From the NCBI GenBank assembly GCA_963717745.1, contig CAVQXJ010000008.1, positions 310,001-374,000 on the forward strand: a stretch of DNA of 64,000 nt, written 5' to 3'. The translations under genes and the position numbers were made by a program. Below the pieces are notes generated by a model, which saw nothing but the letters and a program-made list of their open reading frames with translations, ran no database searches and was not told the DNA's origin. Below, in pieces: positions 7,959 to 18,637 of this stretch; position 1 is the stretch's first letter, and each line of letters starts with the position of its first letter. The stretch is from JACCXG01 sp963717745. GTDB taxonomy: Bacteria > Acidobacteriota > Vicinamibacteria > Vicinamibacterales > 2-12-FULL-66-21.

Positions 7959-9711
7959 AGCGCCTCATAGACGATCTTGCCGTCGACGATCGTCATGTAC
8001 GACTTGACGTTCATGATCTGATCCTCGGGGACCGTCAGGAAGTCCGCCGTGAGAATGGCCAGATCGGCCAGCTTGCCCACTTCGATCGAGCCCTTCTTCT
8101 TCTCCTCGAAGCCGATGAACGCCGCGTTGATGGTCGTCATCCGGAGCGCATCCAGGCGGGAGATTCGCTCGGCGGGCCCGATCACCTGGCCATACTGGGT
8201 CTTGCGGGTGATCGTCGCCTGCATGGCCAGCAGGGGATGGTACGGGTTCAGCGCGCCCACCGGATCGAAGCCCTGCATGTGATCGGCATTCAGCGCGACG
8301 GTCACGCCGTTGTCTTCCACGTCTTGACCCCGATGAAGGTGTTCATGTACTTGGGGCCGAGCGCCTCGATCAGCGCGTCGCCGTCCTTGTAGAACCACAT
8401 CGGCTGCGTGTCGACCACCGCGCCGAGGCTCGCGGCGCGCCTGGCCGTGCCGGCCGACGCGAAGTAGGCGTGGATCAGGTTGTACCGCTTGTCGAGCATC
8501 GACTTCTCTTTGTTCGCCGCCTCGATGGCATCGAGCACGATGTCCACGCCGCGATCGCCCGTCACGTGCGACGACAGCTGCCAGCCCAGCCGGTTGCCCA
8601 CACGGACGTAGTTCCTGACGCCGTCGGCGGTCAGCCCCTGGCCGCGGCCGAACTCACCGCTGTACTTGGGATCGGTGATGCCATACAGCTCGTGCGACGT
8701 CGGCGGGTACGGCTCGCGCATGACCGCCGTGCCGTAGAGCGCCCCGCCGTCGATGCCGATCTTCAGCGGTCCGACGCGGACCCAGTCGTCGCCCTGGTCG
8801 TACTTCACGGCCAGGCCGGTGATGATGCGCTCGATAGCGGCCTCGGAGTTGTCGCCCGTGCCGATGCGGATCGTGACGCGGACCCGGAGCGGCAGGCGCC
8901 CCTGCGCTTTCAACTGCTGATAGTCCCGGAAGCCGTCGGCGTTGCTGCTCCGTTCGGTGATGCTCGTGATCCCGACCTCGTTGTACCGCTTCATCAGCGC
9001 GGCCAGGCTGTCCAGATACTCAGCTTCGGTCACCTGGCGCTCGGGAATGCTCAGCAGCGACTGGCAGTTCTCCATCTTGCCCGTGAACTCGCCAGTCGGC
9101 GTGAAGTGCAGCGTGCAGCCCTTGGGGGCGACGGTCGCTTTGCCGATCTTCGCAACCTTGATCGCGGCGTCGTTCAGGATCTGGACGTTGCGGTTCGCAT
9201 ACTGCCAGGTGTACACGGCGGGGTTGGCCGGAGCTGCTTCGTCGAGATCGGCCTTGTTCGGCAGGCGGCCTTCCTTGATCCGTGTCACGTCGACCCGAGG
9301 CAGCCGCACCCATCCGCCGGGGCCCGCCTCCCTCGCCCGGGCGCGGACCCAGTCCTTGATCTCCGGAATCGAATGGAGCTGGACGAACACCTGCGACACT
9401 TCGCCGCGTGCCGCGCCGGTGGCGTGCACGTGCGACTCGATGAAGCCGGGGACGACCGTCCGCCCGCCCGCGTCGATGACACGCGTCCCGGGACCGGCCA
9501 TCTTGCGGATGGCCGCGGTCGTGCCGACGGCGGCGAAGGTGTTCCCGCGTATGGCCACCGCTTCGGCCTGCGTGTTCTTGGCGTCGACGGTCAGCACCTT
9601 GGCGTTGACGACCACCAGGTCCGCAGGCGCCTGCTGACCGGCCGGCGCCGGTGCGGCGCTGATCAGGCCGATGACGGCACCGCACATCCAGATTCGCTTC
9701 TGCATTGGCAT
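7952..9711 (-). CDS. Secreted amidohydrolase of the YtcJ-like family, frameshifted
   Basis: A metal-dependent amidohydrolase of about 586 residues (amidohydrolase family 3, YtcJ-like). It starts with a signal peptide (CGAVIGLISAAPAPAGQ) and continues with VVVNAKVLTVD and the metal motif FIESHVHATG. The C-terminal part carries VTVALNADHMQGFDPVG, a DALRMTTINAA segment and the closing IEVGKLADLAIL and IVDGKIVYEAL. Two frames are needed: the first ends in a premature stop after VKTWKTTA near 8302, the second continues from VTVALNADHM. A single missing G near 8310 explains the break, so it may be a sequence error. Substrate unknown; a broad hydrolase of amides or imides outside the cytoplasm is the family expectation. 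A tail relic of a paralogue lies at 3326. Confidence 0.75.
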
Positions 9712-9799
9712 GTTTACTTACCCGGGGGGTCTCCTCTACAGCCTCGCTCGCGGGGACCCGATGATCCCCGCTCCCCGAGGGTGGCTCGTTCGATGCGAC

Positions 9800-10600
9800 T
9801 TACTTCTTCGGTCGCCCCACGGCCTGGTAAATCGGGCCGGTGCTTCCTCTGGTGCCCAGGCGTCCACCGTCGCGGAAAGCCACACCATCGGCCTTGCCCT
9901 CGTCGTTGGTGAACCGCACCACGACCCAGTGGTTGGCGATATCGTGGGGCAGCGGTTCCCACCGCACCGATAGGATGCGCGCCTGCGGGATGCGCACCGT
10001 CTTCTTGCCGTCCACGAAGAGGAGCTCGTCAGCCGACACGGTGAGGTCGCCGGAGTTCTCGTACGCCTTCATCCCGAATCCCTTGTCCACACGTCGGTAC
10101 CAGGTTGGCTTGAAGGTGGCTGGCAGCGCCGTCTCGACGCTCTCGAAGATGCCAACGGGAACCGCGGCCGGAGCGGATCCGATATTCTCCGCGGCTGTCA
10201 GCCGCTGCGGGGTGACGTCCAGCGCCGGTTCGTAGAGAAGCTCGCGGTCTTCGAGCTTCGCATCGCGGTAGACGCGCACGCGCATGTTGTACTTCTGCCC
10301 GCTGGGGTCCTTCAACGGGCATTCAAAGCGATAGGCCTGTTTTGCCTCGAGCGTCTTCAGCCAGTCGCACCGGCTCGGCTCGTCCGGGCCATTCACGTCC
10401 ACGACCGCCCAGAACCGATCCTTCGATGCAGTGCTGGTGATGGTCTGGACGAGCACGATGGCATCGCCGCGTTTCGCCAGGTGCGGTCTCCCGAGCTCGA
10501 CCCACCGAGATGTGGGCGGGTTGGTCTGCGCGCTGGCACTCGATGCGAACACGGACGAGAGCATGACCAATGCGATTGCAGCAATGCTTGAGTTCGGCAT
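9800..10600 (-). CDS. Secreted protein with a PH-like C-terminal region
   Basis: About 266 residues starting at ATG 10600 with a clear signal peptide (AIALVMLSSVFASSASAQ). The middle has a beta-rich region of about 110 residues with two Cys (RCDWLKTLEA, FECPLKDPSG). The C-terminal third reads like a bacterial pleckstrin-homology fold: SGDLTVSADELLFVDG, then IPQARILSVRWEP and WVVVRFTNDEG, that is, a strand pattern with 'converted to membrane/ligand level' PH features. The frame is open back to 10738, but nothing upstream looks coding. No enzyme motif. The neighbour downstream is the secreted amidohydrolase, 86 bases away on the same strand. Confidence 0.65.
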   Translation of the reverse strand: MPNSSIAAIALVMLSSVFASSASAQTNPPTSRWVELGRPHLAKRGDAIVLVQTITSTASKDRFWAVVDVNGPDEPSRCDWLKTLEAKQAYRFECPLKDPSGQKYNMRVRVYRDAKLEDRELLYEPALDVTPQRLTAAENIGSAPAAVPVGIFESVETALPATFKPTWYRRVDKGFGMKAYENSGDLTVSADELLFVDGKKTVRIPQARILSVRWEPLPHDIANHWVVVRFTNDEGKADGVAFRDGGRLGTRGSTGPIYQAVGRPKK

Positions 10601-10814
10601 GCCAATCCTATCCCCCGGGAGGTCGAGACACTGTACATCACGCACCGCGTCCCTTTTCATCGGCCGCGGTGATGGCGAAAGGCGAGCTCGCTGGCCTGAC
10701 GGGCCGAAGGCTGGTCGAAGGCTTCGGTAGTGCTGCACGGCCGTGCCCTGCTACTCTCCGCCTGACGGGCTGACGTCGAAACGCGCCGAGCGCCCGCGAT
10801 AGGACGCACCCGTG

Positions 10815-11204
10815 ATGCGATCGTCCAATGCGCTGCTCGTAGTGGTCGTGGCTGTGGCGGCAGCACCGGCCTACGCGCAACACGCGGTGGATAAAGCCCG
10901 GATCGCGCCCGGGCACACGTGCACCGCGATCACGCAGGCCGCCGCCGACGCGAGCCCCGGCACGGTCAACATCAACCACGCCGGCACCCCGATCGCTGGA
11001 ACCCCGGCCCCCGATATTTCGCGCGGGTTCAACGGCATCCCGCGATCGGCTCAGCCGCGGCTCACACCGTCGCAGCAGCGCATTCTCGAATGCACACACC
11101 GCCTGGCGGAGGCGAACGCCGACATTCCCTGCACCCTGTTCGTGCCGTCATCCGACGATCCGCAGAAGCCCGCACCCCTCGTGGTCGATCTGCACGGCCT
11201 GTTC
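10815..11204 (+). pseudogene. Truncated secreted alpha/beta-hydrolase (esterase-like) gene
   Basis: The first 130 residues of a secreted esterase or polyester-depolymerase-like protein: signal peptide RSSNALLVVVVAVAAAPAYA, a linker, RLAEANADIPCTLFVPSS and PLVVDLHGL, the last being the entry to the nucleophile-elbow half of an alpha/beta-hydrolase. Immediately after 'DLHGL' the sequence changes to the 5' end of another gene in the opposite direction (11206-11337), so the Ser-His-Asp parts are missing. The nominal frame runs on to 11789, but that portion is antisense to the PLP gene and not coding. Confidence 0.6.
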
Positions 11205-11205
11205 A

Positions 11206-11337
11206 TTAGCCGGCGCGGCACAAGCTGCCGTCGCTGCCGAGGCAGCCAGCCGCCATCGTCGCCCCGACCTCGACCACCTGCGCAGCGGCCGAGGTGGGAA
11301 CGACCGCGAGACCCAACGCAAGAACAATGTGGCGCAC
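11206..11337 (-). pseudogene. N-terminal relic of a secreted protein
   Basis: A 43-codon frame starting at GTG 11337 with a strong ribosome site (GGAGGT six bases upstream). It encodes a signal peptide (RHIVLALGLAVVPTSAAAQ) and then VVEVGATMAAGCLGSDGSLC before stopping exactly at the junction with the truncated esterase. The cysteine-containing start resembles those of secreted or outer-membrane proteins, but the body is absent. Too short to be functional; treated as the preserved 5' end of a lost gene. Confidence 0.5.
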
Positions 11338-11390
11338 AGGCGACCTCCGTCCCGGGAAGGCGCCATCCAGGGCTCAATCAGCTCACGCCG

Positions 11391-13073
11391 CTATGTGGCG
11401 ATGGGGGGTCCTCCGGGCACCATGATCCGGGTGCGTGTGGCCGGGTAGGTGTGGCGCTTGGCCGTGAACTTCGCGGTCAGGTACTCGCCGAGGTGGATCG
11501 GACCGGAGAGCGCACCATCGGCGAACGTGCCCGAGAAGATGAAGGTGACGGAGTTGCCGGGAAGCCGCTCGACGCTCCTCAGCGTCACCTTGTTCCCTTC
11601 GACCATGCCGACCAGGTCGCGAACGGTGAAGTCCCCCTTGTGCGAGCCTTGAATCCAGTTGCCATCCTGCTCGATGTACAGGCTGTGCTGGCTGCGGCTG
11701 CTGAAGAACTCGACCTCGACGTCCCAGCGGCCGCTGAGATTCGCGGCGGGAGCGGGCATCTCGGCGGGCCGCGGCGGACGCGAGCGTGAGAGCGCGTCGT
11801 GCAGACGGCCGGCGACGATCTTGTCTTCGCCACGCTGCATCTGCCAGGCCGTGACCGTCACGCCTGTGGTCCCGGGTGGAAGCGCCGCGCCTCCGCGGTT
11901 GCCGCCGACGCCCGAGCCGAGCGCGATTCGCGGCTTCGTCCTGGCGAGCTCCTCGGCCAGTTCCTCGCCGGTCACGTGCAGCTTCGAGGCGTCCCACAGG
12001 ATCGCCAGCGACGGGCTCTTGTTCGAGAGATCGGTCGGCTCGCGCAGCGTCGTGCGGACGCCGTCGATCGTCGAGACCCGCTTGGAAATCGTGTCCAGCC
12101 AGGACAGCCAGGTCTTCCACTCGCCGGCGTGATCGCGCTTCACCCATGCTTCGACCGCCGCCAGCATGCCCAGCGTTTCCTCGCGCCCGACCTTGTTGTC
12201 CCGCCCCGGGCCGTGATGCGGGGCGCTTGCCTGCCACGCGGACTGCAGGATGTCCTTGCGGCCGAGCAGGAGTCCGGCGCACTGCGGACCGCAGATCGCC
12301 TTGCCGCCGCTGTAGGCGACGACCGTCGCGCCGCGCTGGAGGTGCACGTTGGGAATGGTCAGGATCTCGGCCGCCGCGTCGACGAGGATGGGAATGTTCT
12401 TCGGCTTGGCGATCTGGGCGATCGCCTCCAGCGCCATCGGCCCCGAACCAGGCCCGTTGTCGGCGAGCAGATAGATCATGGCCGTGCGCGGGTTGAGCGC
12501 GTTCTCGAGCTCTTCGATCGTCTCGACCGTGACCATGGTGACGCCCACGTTGCGGATGGCGTGATCGTACGAGTTTCGTGAGCTCCTCGGTACGACGACC
12601 TCGGTCTTGTCCAGGCCGGTGAGGTCGGGGATCCGAACCAGCTTTTCGGGATTGCCACCCGTGACGCAGGCGGCCGTGACGTGCTTCATCCCCGCCGCGC
12701 ATCCCGCCGAGACCATGCCCCATTCCGCTCCGGTGACCTCCGAGAAGCGCCGTCCCACCGCCTCGGCCAGCTCGTCGATCTGGACGAAATGTCTCGAGGC
12801 GTGATCCATCGCCGCGCGCACCTCGGGCAGTTCGACGGATCCGCCGATGATCGTGAACGTGCCCCGGCAATTGATCACCGGCTCGACGCCGATCGACTGG
12901 TAGATCTCCGGTCCGGCCACCAATGGACCGGCCGTGGCGGTCGCGGTCAGGGACGTCGCGGATCCGAACAGCATGGGCAGCGCGAGGGCGTTCCCCACCT
13001 GGAACAGCTCTCGACGGGTCACGCCCTGCGCGGGTGGCGGTTCGGGGCTGGCATCGCGGTTGTGTTCCGACAT
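11391..13073 (-). CDS. TAT-exported SelA-like PLP enzyme with C-terminal beta domain
   Basis: A 560-residue protein. Residues 18-45 hold a twin-arginine signal (VTRRELFQVGNALALPML). Residues 55-430 are a fold-type I PLP enzyme of the SelA/D-glucosaminate-6-phosphate ammonia-lyase group: GVEPVINCRGTFTIIGGS at the start, ILVDAAAEI with the PLP-binding Asp, and AYSGGKAICGPQCAG with the Schiff-base Lys. Residues 460-560 form an extra beta-rich domain (LSGRWDVEVEFFSS, IQGSHKGDFTVRDL). It lies 28 bases downstream of the triple RidA gene on the same strand. RidA proteins hydrolyse enamine/imine products of PLP lyases, so the pair probably acts together outside the cytoplasm. Substrate unknown. Confidence 0.75.
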   Translation of the reverse strand: MSEHNRDASPEPPPAQGVTRRELFQVGNALALPMLFGSATSLTATATAGPLVAGPEIYQSIGVEPVINCRGTFTIIGGSVELPEVRAAMDHASRHFVQIDELAEAVGRRFSEVTGAEWGMVSAGCAAGMKHVTAACVTGGNPEKLVRIPDLTGLDKTEVVVPRSSRNSYDHAIRNVGVTMVTVETIEELENALNPRTAMIYLLADNGPGSGPMALEAIAQIAKPKNIPILVDAAAEILTIPNVHLQRGATVVAYSGGKAICGPQCAGLLLGRKDILQSAWQASAPHHGPGRDNKVGREETLGMLAAVEAWVKRDHAGEWKTWLSWLDTISKRVSTIDGVRTTLREPTDLSNKSPSLAILWDASKLHVTGEELAEELARTKPRIALGSGVGGNRGGAALPPGTTGVTVTAWQMQRGEDKIVAGRLHDALSRSRPPRPAEMPAPAANLSGRWDVEVEFFSSRSQHSLYIEQDGNWIQGSHKGDFTVRDLVGMVEGNKVTLRSVERLPGNSVTFIFSGTFADGALSGPIHLGEYLTAKFTAKRHTYPATRTRIMVPGGPPIAT

Positions 13074-13101
13074 CTGTCCTCCGGCGGTGAAAAGTGGCGC
13101 C

Positions 13102-14358
13102 TCAGCGCACGGCCACGAACGAAATCTGCTCGAGCCCCGGATACGTGTCCTCGTTGGTCGGCTTCCGATCGATCGGCGCGAGCGGCGCCACCGTCGTACG
13201 CGTCGGGAACATATCCGAAAAGTATTGCGCGTAGACGCGGTTCATGCGCGAAAAGTCGTCGATGTTGTCCAGATAGACGTTGCTGGCCACGACGTTGGAG
13301 AAGGACAGCCCGGCTTCCTCGAGGCCGTCGAGCAGGTTGCGCATGGTCTGCCGCACCTGGGCCTCGACGGTCGAGGCAAAAATGCCCTGCACCTTGTCGG
13401 GTCCCGGCGTGAACGGGCCCTTGGCCGAGCAATAGTAGGTGTCGCCAGCAAACACACACGGGCTGGCAGTGGCGCTCGGCCGCATATTCTTCGGCCGCAC
13501 GGCGACCCGCTTCGACAAATCCGCGACGGCGACGCCCGTGAACTGAATCGTGTTGCCGCCGGGCAGGCTGGCCACGCGAATCGTCGCCCGCGCGGGCGTG
13601 TTCCCGAGCTCGAAATGCTTGGCGTAAATGGCGTTCATCTGCGCCGACGCCTGGTCCGTTAGATACGGGTTCACGAAGACCACATGCCGGAAATCGAGGC
13701 CCGCGGCGGCCAGAGTCTGCTTCATGTTGTCGAGCGCCAGCTGCACCTGCGCGTCCGCGCTGTCGGGAACCTTGCCGGCCGCATCCGCGCCGAACGAGCC
13801 CGACAAGTACAGCCGATCGCCCGCCATGACTCCGGGAGTCCACGAGATGTTGCGCGGCGAGGCCGGCGGCACGATGAGCCTCTTTCGTGACAGGTCCCGA
13901 ATGGCCACCGCGCTGATCTCCACCGGCGTGTCGGTGGGCATCCGGTAGACGCCAAGGACGGCGCGGGCAGGGGGGGCCTTCGGGAAATACTCCCGCCAGA
14001 TGCGGTCCATCTGATCGTACGCCGCCATGTCGTGCAGATACACCTGGCTGTACACGACATGTTCCATCGTCAGGCCGGCCGCGAGGACGATGCCCTTGAC
14101 GTTGTCGAGCGTCTGACGGACCTGCGCTTCGACGGCGGCCGGCAGTTGGCCGTCGCGATCGCGGGCGCCCTGGCCCGAGACGTAGAGGAAGTCGCCGGCC
14201 ACGATTCCCGGACTGTACGGTCCGACCGGTTTGGGGCCGGGAGGAGCGATCACCCGCTTCTCGGTTTTGGCAGTCGCCGGCGTGCCGGCCTGATCAGCGG
14301 AATAGCCCCACGACGCCGCGACCGCGATCGCGGCCGCGACAAGCATCACTCGATACAT
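13102..14358 (-). CDS. Exported protein with three tandem RidA domains
   Basis: A 418-residue protein beginning at ATG 14358 (GGAG eight bases upstream) with a signal peptide (VMLVAAAIAVAASWGYS). Three RidA/YjgF-type domains follow, each of about 120 residues: domain 1 from VGPYSPGIVAGDFLYVSGQG, domain 2 from SWTPGVMAGDRLYLSGSFG, domain 3 from VFAGDTYYCSAKGPFTPG. Each has the 'Q(V/A)RQTL(D)N' helix typical of RidA (EAQVRQTLDNVKG, DAQVQLALDNMKQ, EAQVRQTMRNLLDG). RidA enzymes are usually single-domain trimers deaminating 2-aminoacrylate or imines; a three-domain chain could form the trimer within one polypeptide. First gene of a two-gene unit with the PLP enzyme. Confidence 0.85.
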   Translation of the reverse strand: MYRVMLVAAAIAVAASWGYSADQAGTPATAKTEKRVIAPPGPKPVGPYSPGIVAGDFLYVSGQGARDRDGQLPAAVEAQVRQTLDNVKGIVLAAGLTMEHVVYSQVYLHDMAAYDQMDRIWREYFPKAPPARAVLGVYRMPTDTPVEISAVAIRDLSRKRLIVPPASPRNISWTPGVMAGDRLYLSGSFGADAAGKVPDSADAQVQLALDNMKQTLAAAGLDFRHVVFVNPYLTDQASAQMNAIYAKHFELGNTPARATIRVASLPGGNTIQFTGVAVADLSKRVAVRPKNMRPSATASPCVFAGDTYYCSAKGPFTPGPDKVQGIFASTVEAQVRQTMRNLLDGLEEAGLSFSNVVASNVYLDNIDDFSRMNRVYAQYFSDMFPTRTTVAPLAPIDRKPTNEDTYPGLEQISFVAVR

Positions 14359-14416
14359 ACACACTCCAACGTCACAGAACAGCGGCGATTTTGCCACACA
14401 TGGCCGATCCCGGAGT

Positions 14417-14436
14417 CGGATGCCGCCAGCCGCGGG
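14417..14436 (+). repeat. First of four dispersed copies of a 20-bp word in a gene-free stretch
   Basis: The word cggatgccgccagccgcggg recurs with a few changes at 14622-14640, 14819-14839 and 14930-14950, always in the same direction. The stretch 14359-14954 (about 600 bases) has no gene of its own: it holds these words, a large hairpin, a 75-bp direct repeat and a copy of another gene's 5' end. Confidence 0.5.
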
Positions 14437-14492
14437 ACCTCGGAGTGCGCCGCCTGGCTGCTTGGAGCCGCGACGGGGAGTTGTCGCGGCGC

Positions 14493-14580
14493 CTTCTTAA
14501 CAGGAGGGCCAGGAGGCCAGGAATTATTCTTGTCTTCAAGAAAAGAATTCCTCCTGAACTCCTGGCCCTCCTGTAAGAGA
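14493..14580. repeat. Long hairpin (inverted-repeat element)
   Basis: A 16-bp perfect inverted repeat (ACAGGAGGGCCAGGAG at 14500-14515 against its complement at 14559-14574) encloses a second, imperfect dyad (AGGAATTATTCTTG against CAAGAAAAGAATTCCT), leaving a tiny loop at about 14533. Each arm contains the word GGCCAGGA twice. The pairing extends a few bases outward (TCTTA on both sides). It could act as a bidirectional terminator between the RidA and aminotransferase genes, but its size and the repeated tail beside it point to a repetitive element. Confidence 0.7.
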
Positions 14581-14642
14581 TCACCGGCCATCGAATTACC
14601 CCGCTTGCCGCTGAGAGTACCCAGATGCCGCGAACCCGCGAT
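14568..14642 (+). repeat. Direct repeat, copy 1 (tail of the hairpin element)
   Basis: About 75 bases starting with ccctcctgtaagagatcacc recur at 14874-14948 with roughly 85 percent identity by eye; shared parts include gatcaccggcca, gcttgccgctgagag and gatgccgcga. Copy 1 begins inside the right arm of the hairpin, copy 2 lacks the hairpin's left arm. Confidence 0.7.
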
Positions 14643-14696
14643 CCGAATTGACAACCGCCCAACGCCGGCACAAGCTCCCAGGACCCGAGAGGACCC

Positions 14697-14742
14697 CGTG
14701 ATGCGATCGTGGAATACGCTGCTCGTATTGGTCGTGGAAGCG
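14697..14742 (+). pseudogene. Duplicated 5' end of the secreted esterase gene
   Basis: These 46 bases match 10811-10856, the start of the truncated esterase gene: both have gtgatgcgatcgt, cgctgctcgta and tggtcgtgg in the same order, encoding MRSWNTLLVLVVE here and MRSSNALLVVVV there. Similarity stops inside the signal peptide and the sequence continues with ggaccaccgtcctcccacag, a stretch that also occurs at 3468-3488 near the other relics. It is a signal-peptide start without a gene. Confidence 0.6.
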
Positions 14743-14873
14743 GACCACCGTCCTCCCACAGAAGTAGGAATTCATCGCACAGGCGCGGCGGTACACGCCT
14801 CTCACTCCCAGGCTGCTCCGGATGCTGCGAGCCAGCGGGCCGCTTGGAGTGGTGACCGGGGCGGTTCGCAACG

Positions 14874-14948
14874 CCCTCCTGTAAAAGATCACCGGCCACC
14901 GAATCAGCCAGCTTGCCGCTGAGAGCGCCCGGATGCCGCGACCCAGCG
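14874..14948 (+). repeat. Direct repeat, copy 2
   Basis: Second copy of the 75-base unit described at 14568-14642. It ends directly before the stop codon of the aminotransferase gene, so the unit touches the 3' end of that gene. Confidence 0.65.
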
Positions 14949-14954
14949 GGCGCT

Positions 14955-16263
14955 CTACGAAACCACAGCCTGGTCGGTGATGTCGAGACCGCGATCGATG
15001 ATCGCAAACGCTTCTCGCATTTCCGCCTCCGTGATGCACAGCGGCGGGTTCGTGAAGAAAGAGTTCCAACGGACCAACGTGTAGAGCCCTTCCTGCCGGA
15101 AGAACTTGCCGAGCGCCGCCATCTCCGGTGACGTGCCATTGAACGGCGCCATCGGCTCTTTCGTGGTGCGATTGCGCACGAGCTCGACGATGCCGAAGAG
15201 TCCGATCGAGCGGACGGCGCCCACGGACGGATGCTTCGCCGCCAGCTCCGCGTGCAGCGCCTTCATCTGCTCACCGCGTTCGACGGCCCGATCGAGGAGC
15301 CGATCTTCTTCCATCGCGGCAATCGTGGCCAGCGCCGTCGTGGCACGCGAGGGGATGGCTGTTGTAGGTGAGCCCGCCGGGGAAGGGCACGTCCCTGAAC
15401 TTCTCGGCAATCGTCCGCCGCATGCCGACCGCGCCCAGCGGCACGTAGGCGCTCGTGAGCCCCTTCGCCATCGAGATGAGATCCGGGACGACGTTCCAGT
15501 GCTCGATGGCGAACCATGTTCCGGTGCGGCCGAAACCCGCCATCACCTCGTCGGCGATCATCAGGATGCCGTGCCTGTCGCAGAGCGCGCGGACACCCTG
15601 CAGGTAGCCGTCCGGCGGCACGAGGATGCCGTTGGTGCCGCTGACGGTCTCGAGAATGAAGGCGGCGATCGTGTTCGGGCCTTCGAGCTGAATCACTTCC
15701 TCGAGATAGCGCAGCGACTGCTCGACGGTGTCCCAACCGCGCTGGATGCCGTGGTACGGGTCGAGCACGTGGATGATGCCGGGCGCCGGCGCCTGCGACC
15801 AGCGCCGCGGATCGCCGGTCACGCCAATCACGCCGCCCGTCGCGCCGTGATACGAGCGGTAGCGCGCGAGGATCTTCTGGCGGCCGGTCACCGCGCGGGC
15901 AATCTTGAGCGCGTTCTCGTTCGCCTCGGCACCGCCGTTGGTGAAGAAGAACACGTCGATGTCGCCCGGCGTCAGCTCGGCGAGCTTCGCGCCCAGCCGC
16001 GCGCGCGGCTCGGTGGCCATGAACGGGCTGGCGTAGGCCAGCGTCTCGGCCTGCTCCTGGATCGCCCGGACGACGCGCGGATCGCCGTGCCCGATGTTGA
16101 CGCACATCAACTGGCTGTTGAAGTCGATGAAGCGCTTCCCCTCGGGCGTCCAGAAGTACACGCCCTTGGCGCGCGCCACCGGAATCGGCTCGAATGCCGC
16201 CTGCGCCGACCACTCGAAGATCGTGTGCTGCTTCGCCAGGGCGATGATCTCGTCGCCGGACAT
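14955..16263 (-). CDS. Class III aminotransferase (probable beta-alanine transaminase), frameshifted
   Basis: A PLP-dependent omega-aminotransferase of about 435 residues. Visible motifs: DFNSQLMCVNIGHGDPRV near the start, FFFTNGGAEANENALKIAR (cofactor phosphate loop), YRSYHGATGG, ADEVMAGFGRTGTW with the PLP-binding Asp, and SMAKGLTSAYVPLGAVGM with the Schiff-base Lys. The frame breaks near 15345, in the segment after YNSHPLAC, and resumes as TTALATIAAMEEDRLL; one base indel explains it. Start ATG 16263 lies two bases after the dihydropyrimidinase stop. As last gene of the pyrimidine operon it most likely moves the amino group of beta-alanine to pyruvate or 2-oxoglutarate, giving malonate semialdehyde. 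The acceptor cannot be read from the sequence. Confidence 0.8.
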
Positions 16264-16265
16264 GC

Positions 16266-17647
<1,382 letters not shown>

Positions 17648-17651
<4 letters not shown>

Positions 17652-18523
17652 GGCCGTTGCTCCGCCATCGGACCATAGCTGTCCGGACGCCGGTCGCGAT
17701 AGAACTGCCACACCCGGCGGACGTCTTCGATCATGTCGAGGTCCATGATCGCCGTGACCAGCTCGGTCCGATCCTCGGACGCCGTCGCCAGGAAATTGCC
17801 GCGCGGATCGACGAAATACGACGACCCGTAGAAGCGCCCGATGTTCCACGGCGCCTCGGTGCCGACGCGGTTGCTGCAGGCCATGAAGTAGCCGTTCGCC
17901 ACGGCATGGGCCGGCTGCTCGAGCTTCCACAGGTACTGCGAGAGTCCGGCCACCGTCGCCGACGGGTTGAAGACGATCTCGGCGCCGTTCAAGCCGAGCA
18001 GCCGCGCCCCTTCGGGGAAGTGGCGGTCGTAGCAGATGTAGACGCCGATCTTGGCGAACCGGGTCTGAAAGACCGGGTAGCCGAGGTTGCCCGGCTTGAA
18101 GAAATACTTCTCCCAGAACCCTGACGTGTGGGGGATGTGATTCTTGCGGTACTTCCCGAGATACGTGCCGTCGTTGTCGAAGACCGCCGCCGTGTTGTAG
18201 TAGACGCCGGCCTGCTCGCGCTCGTAGACGGGCACGATCATCGCCATCTGGTACTGCTTGGCGTATCCCTGCATCAGCGCGCAGGTCGGTCCGCCGGGGA
18301 CCGCCTCGGCGATGTCGTACCAGTGCGCGTCCTGGGACGGGCAGAAATACGGGCCGTTGAAGACTTCCTGCAGCCCGAGGATCTGCACACCGCGCTTGCC
18401 GGCTTCCTCAATCAGCGGGATGTGGACGTCGATCGACGCCTTCACGATCTGATCGATGGGCACCGCGGGATCGGTGAGGGGCGAGGCGGCTTGGATGAGC
18501 CCGCCGAGTACCGGACGAGGCAT
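17648..18523 (-). CDS. Beta-ureidopropionase / N-carbamoyl amino acid hydrolase (nitrilase family)
   Basis: A 291-residue carbon-nitrogen hydrolase. The catalytic triad is visible: Glu in LGLQEVFNGPYF, Lys in GKYRKNHIPHTSGFWEKYFF and Cys in IGVYICYDRHFPEG. The 'HTSGFWEKYFFKPG' segment is typical of beta-ureidopropionases, which convert N-carbamoyl-beta-alanine to beta-alanine, CO2 and ammonia. ATG 18523 was chosen from the family N-terminus (PRPVLGGLIQ); an in-frame ATG at 18586 would add 21 atypical residues. First gene of the leftward operon that continues with dihydropyrimidinase and the aminotransferase. Confidence 0.9.
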
Positions 18524-18637
18524 TGAGGACCCTCTCTCTGACGGCGGCGCCAGCGCGATCGGCCAGAACCACCTCGAAATCGTCACCGTTCTGATCGCGC
18601 CCAGCGGCCGCAGTGCCCGAGGACACGGAAGGCGACT

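Noticed and set aside
14493..14580. Simple rho-independent terminator
   Set aside because: The stem is far longer than needed, has no T-run after it on either strand, and its flank is duplicated nearby; a repetitive element explains more.
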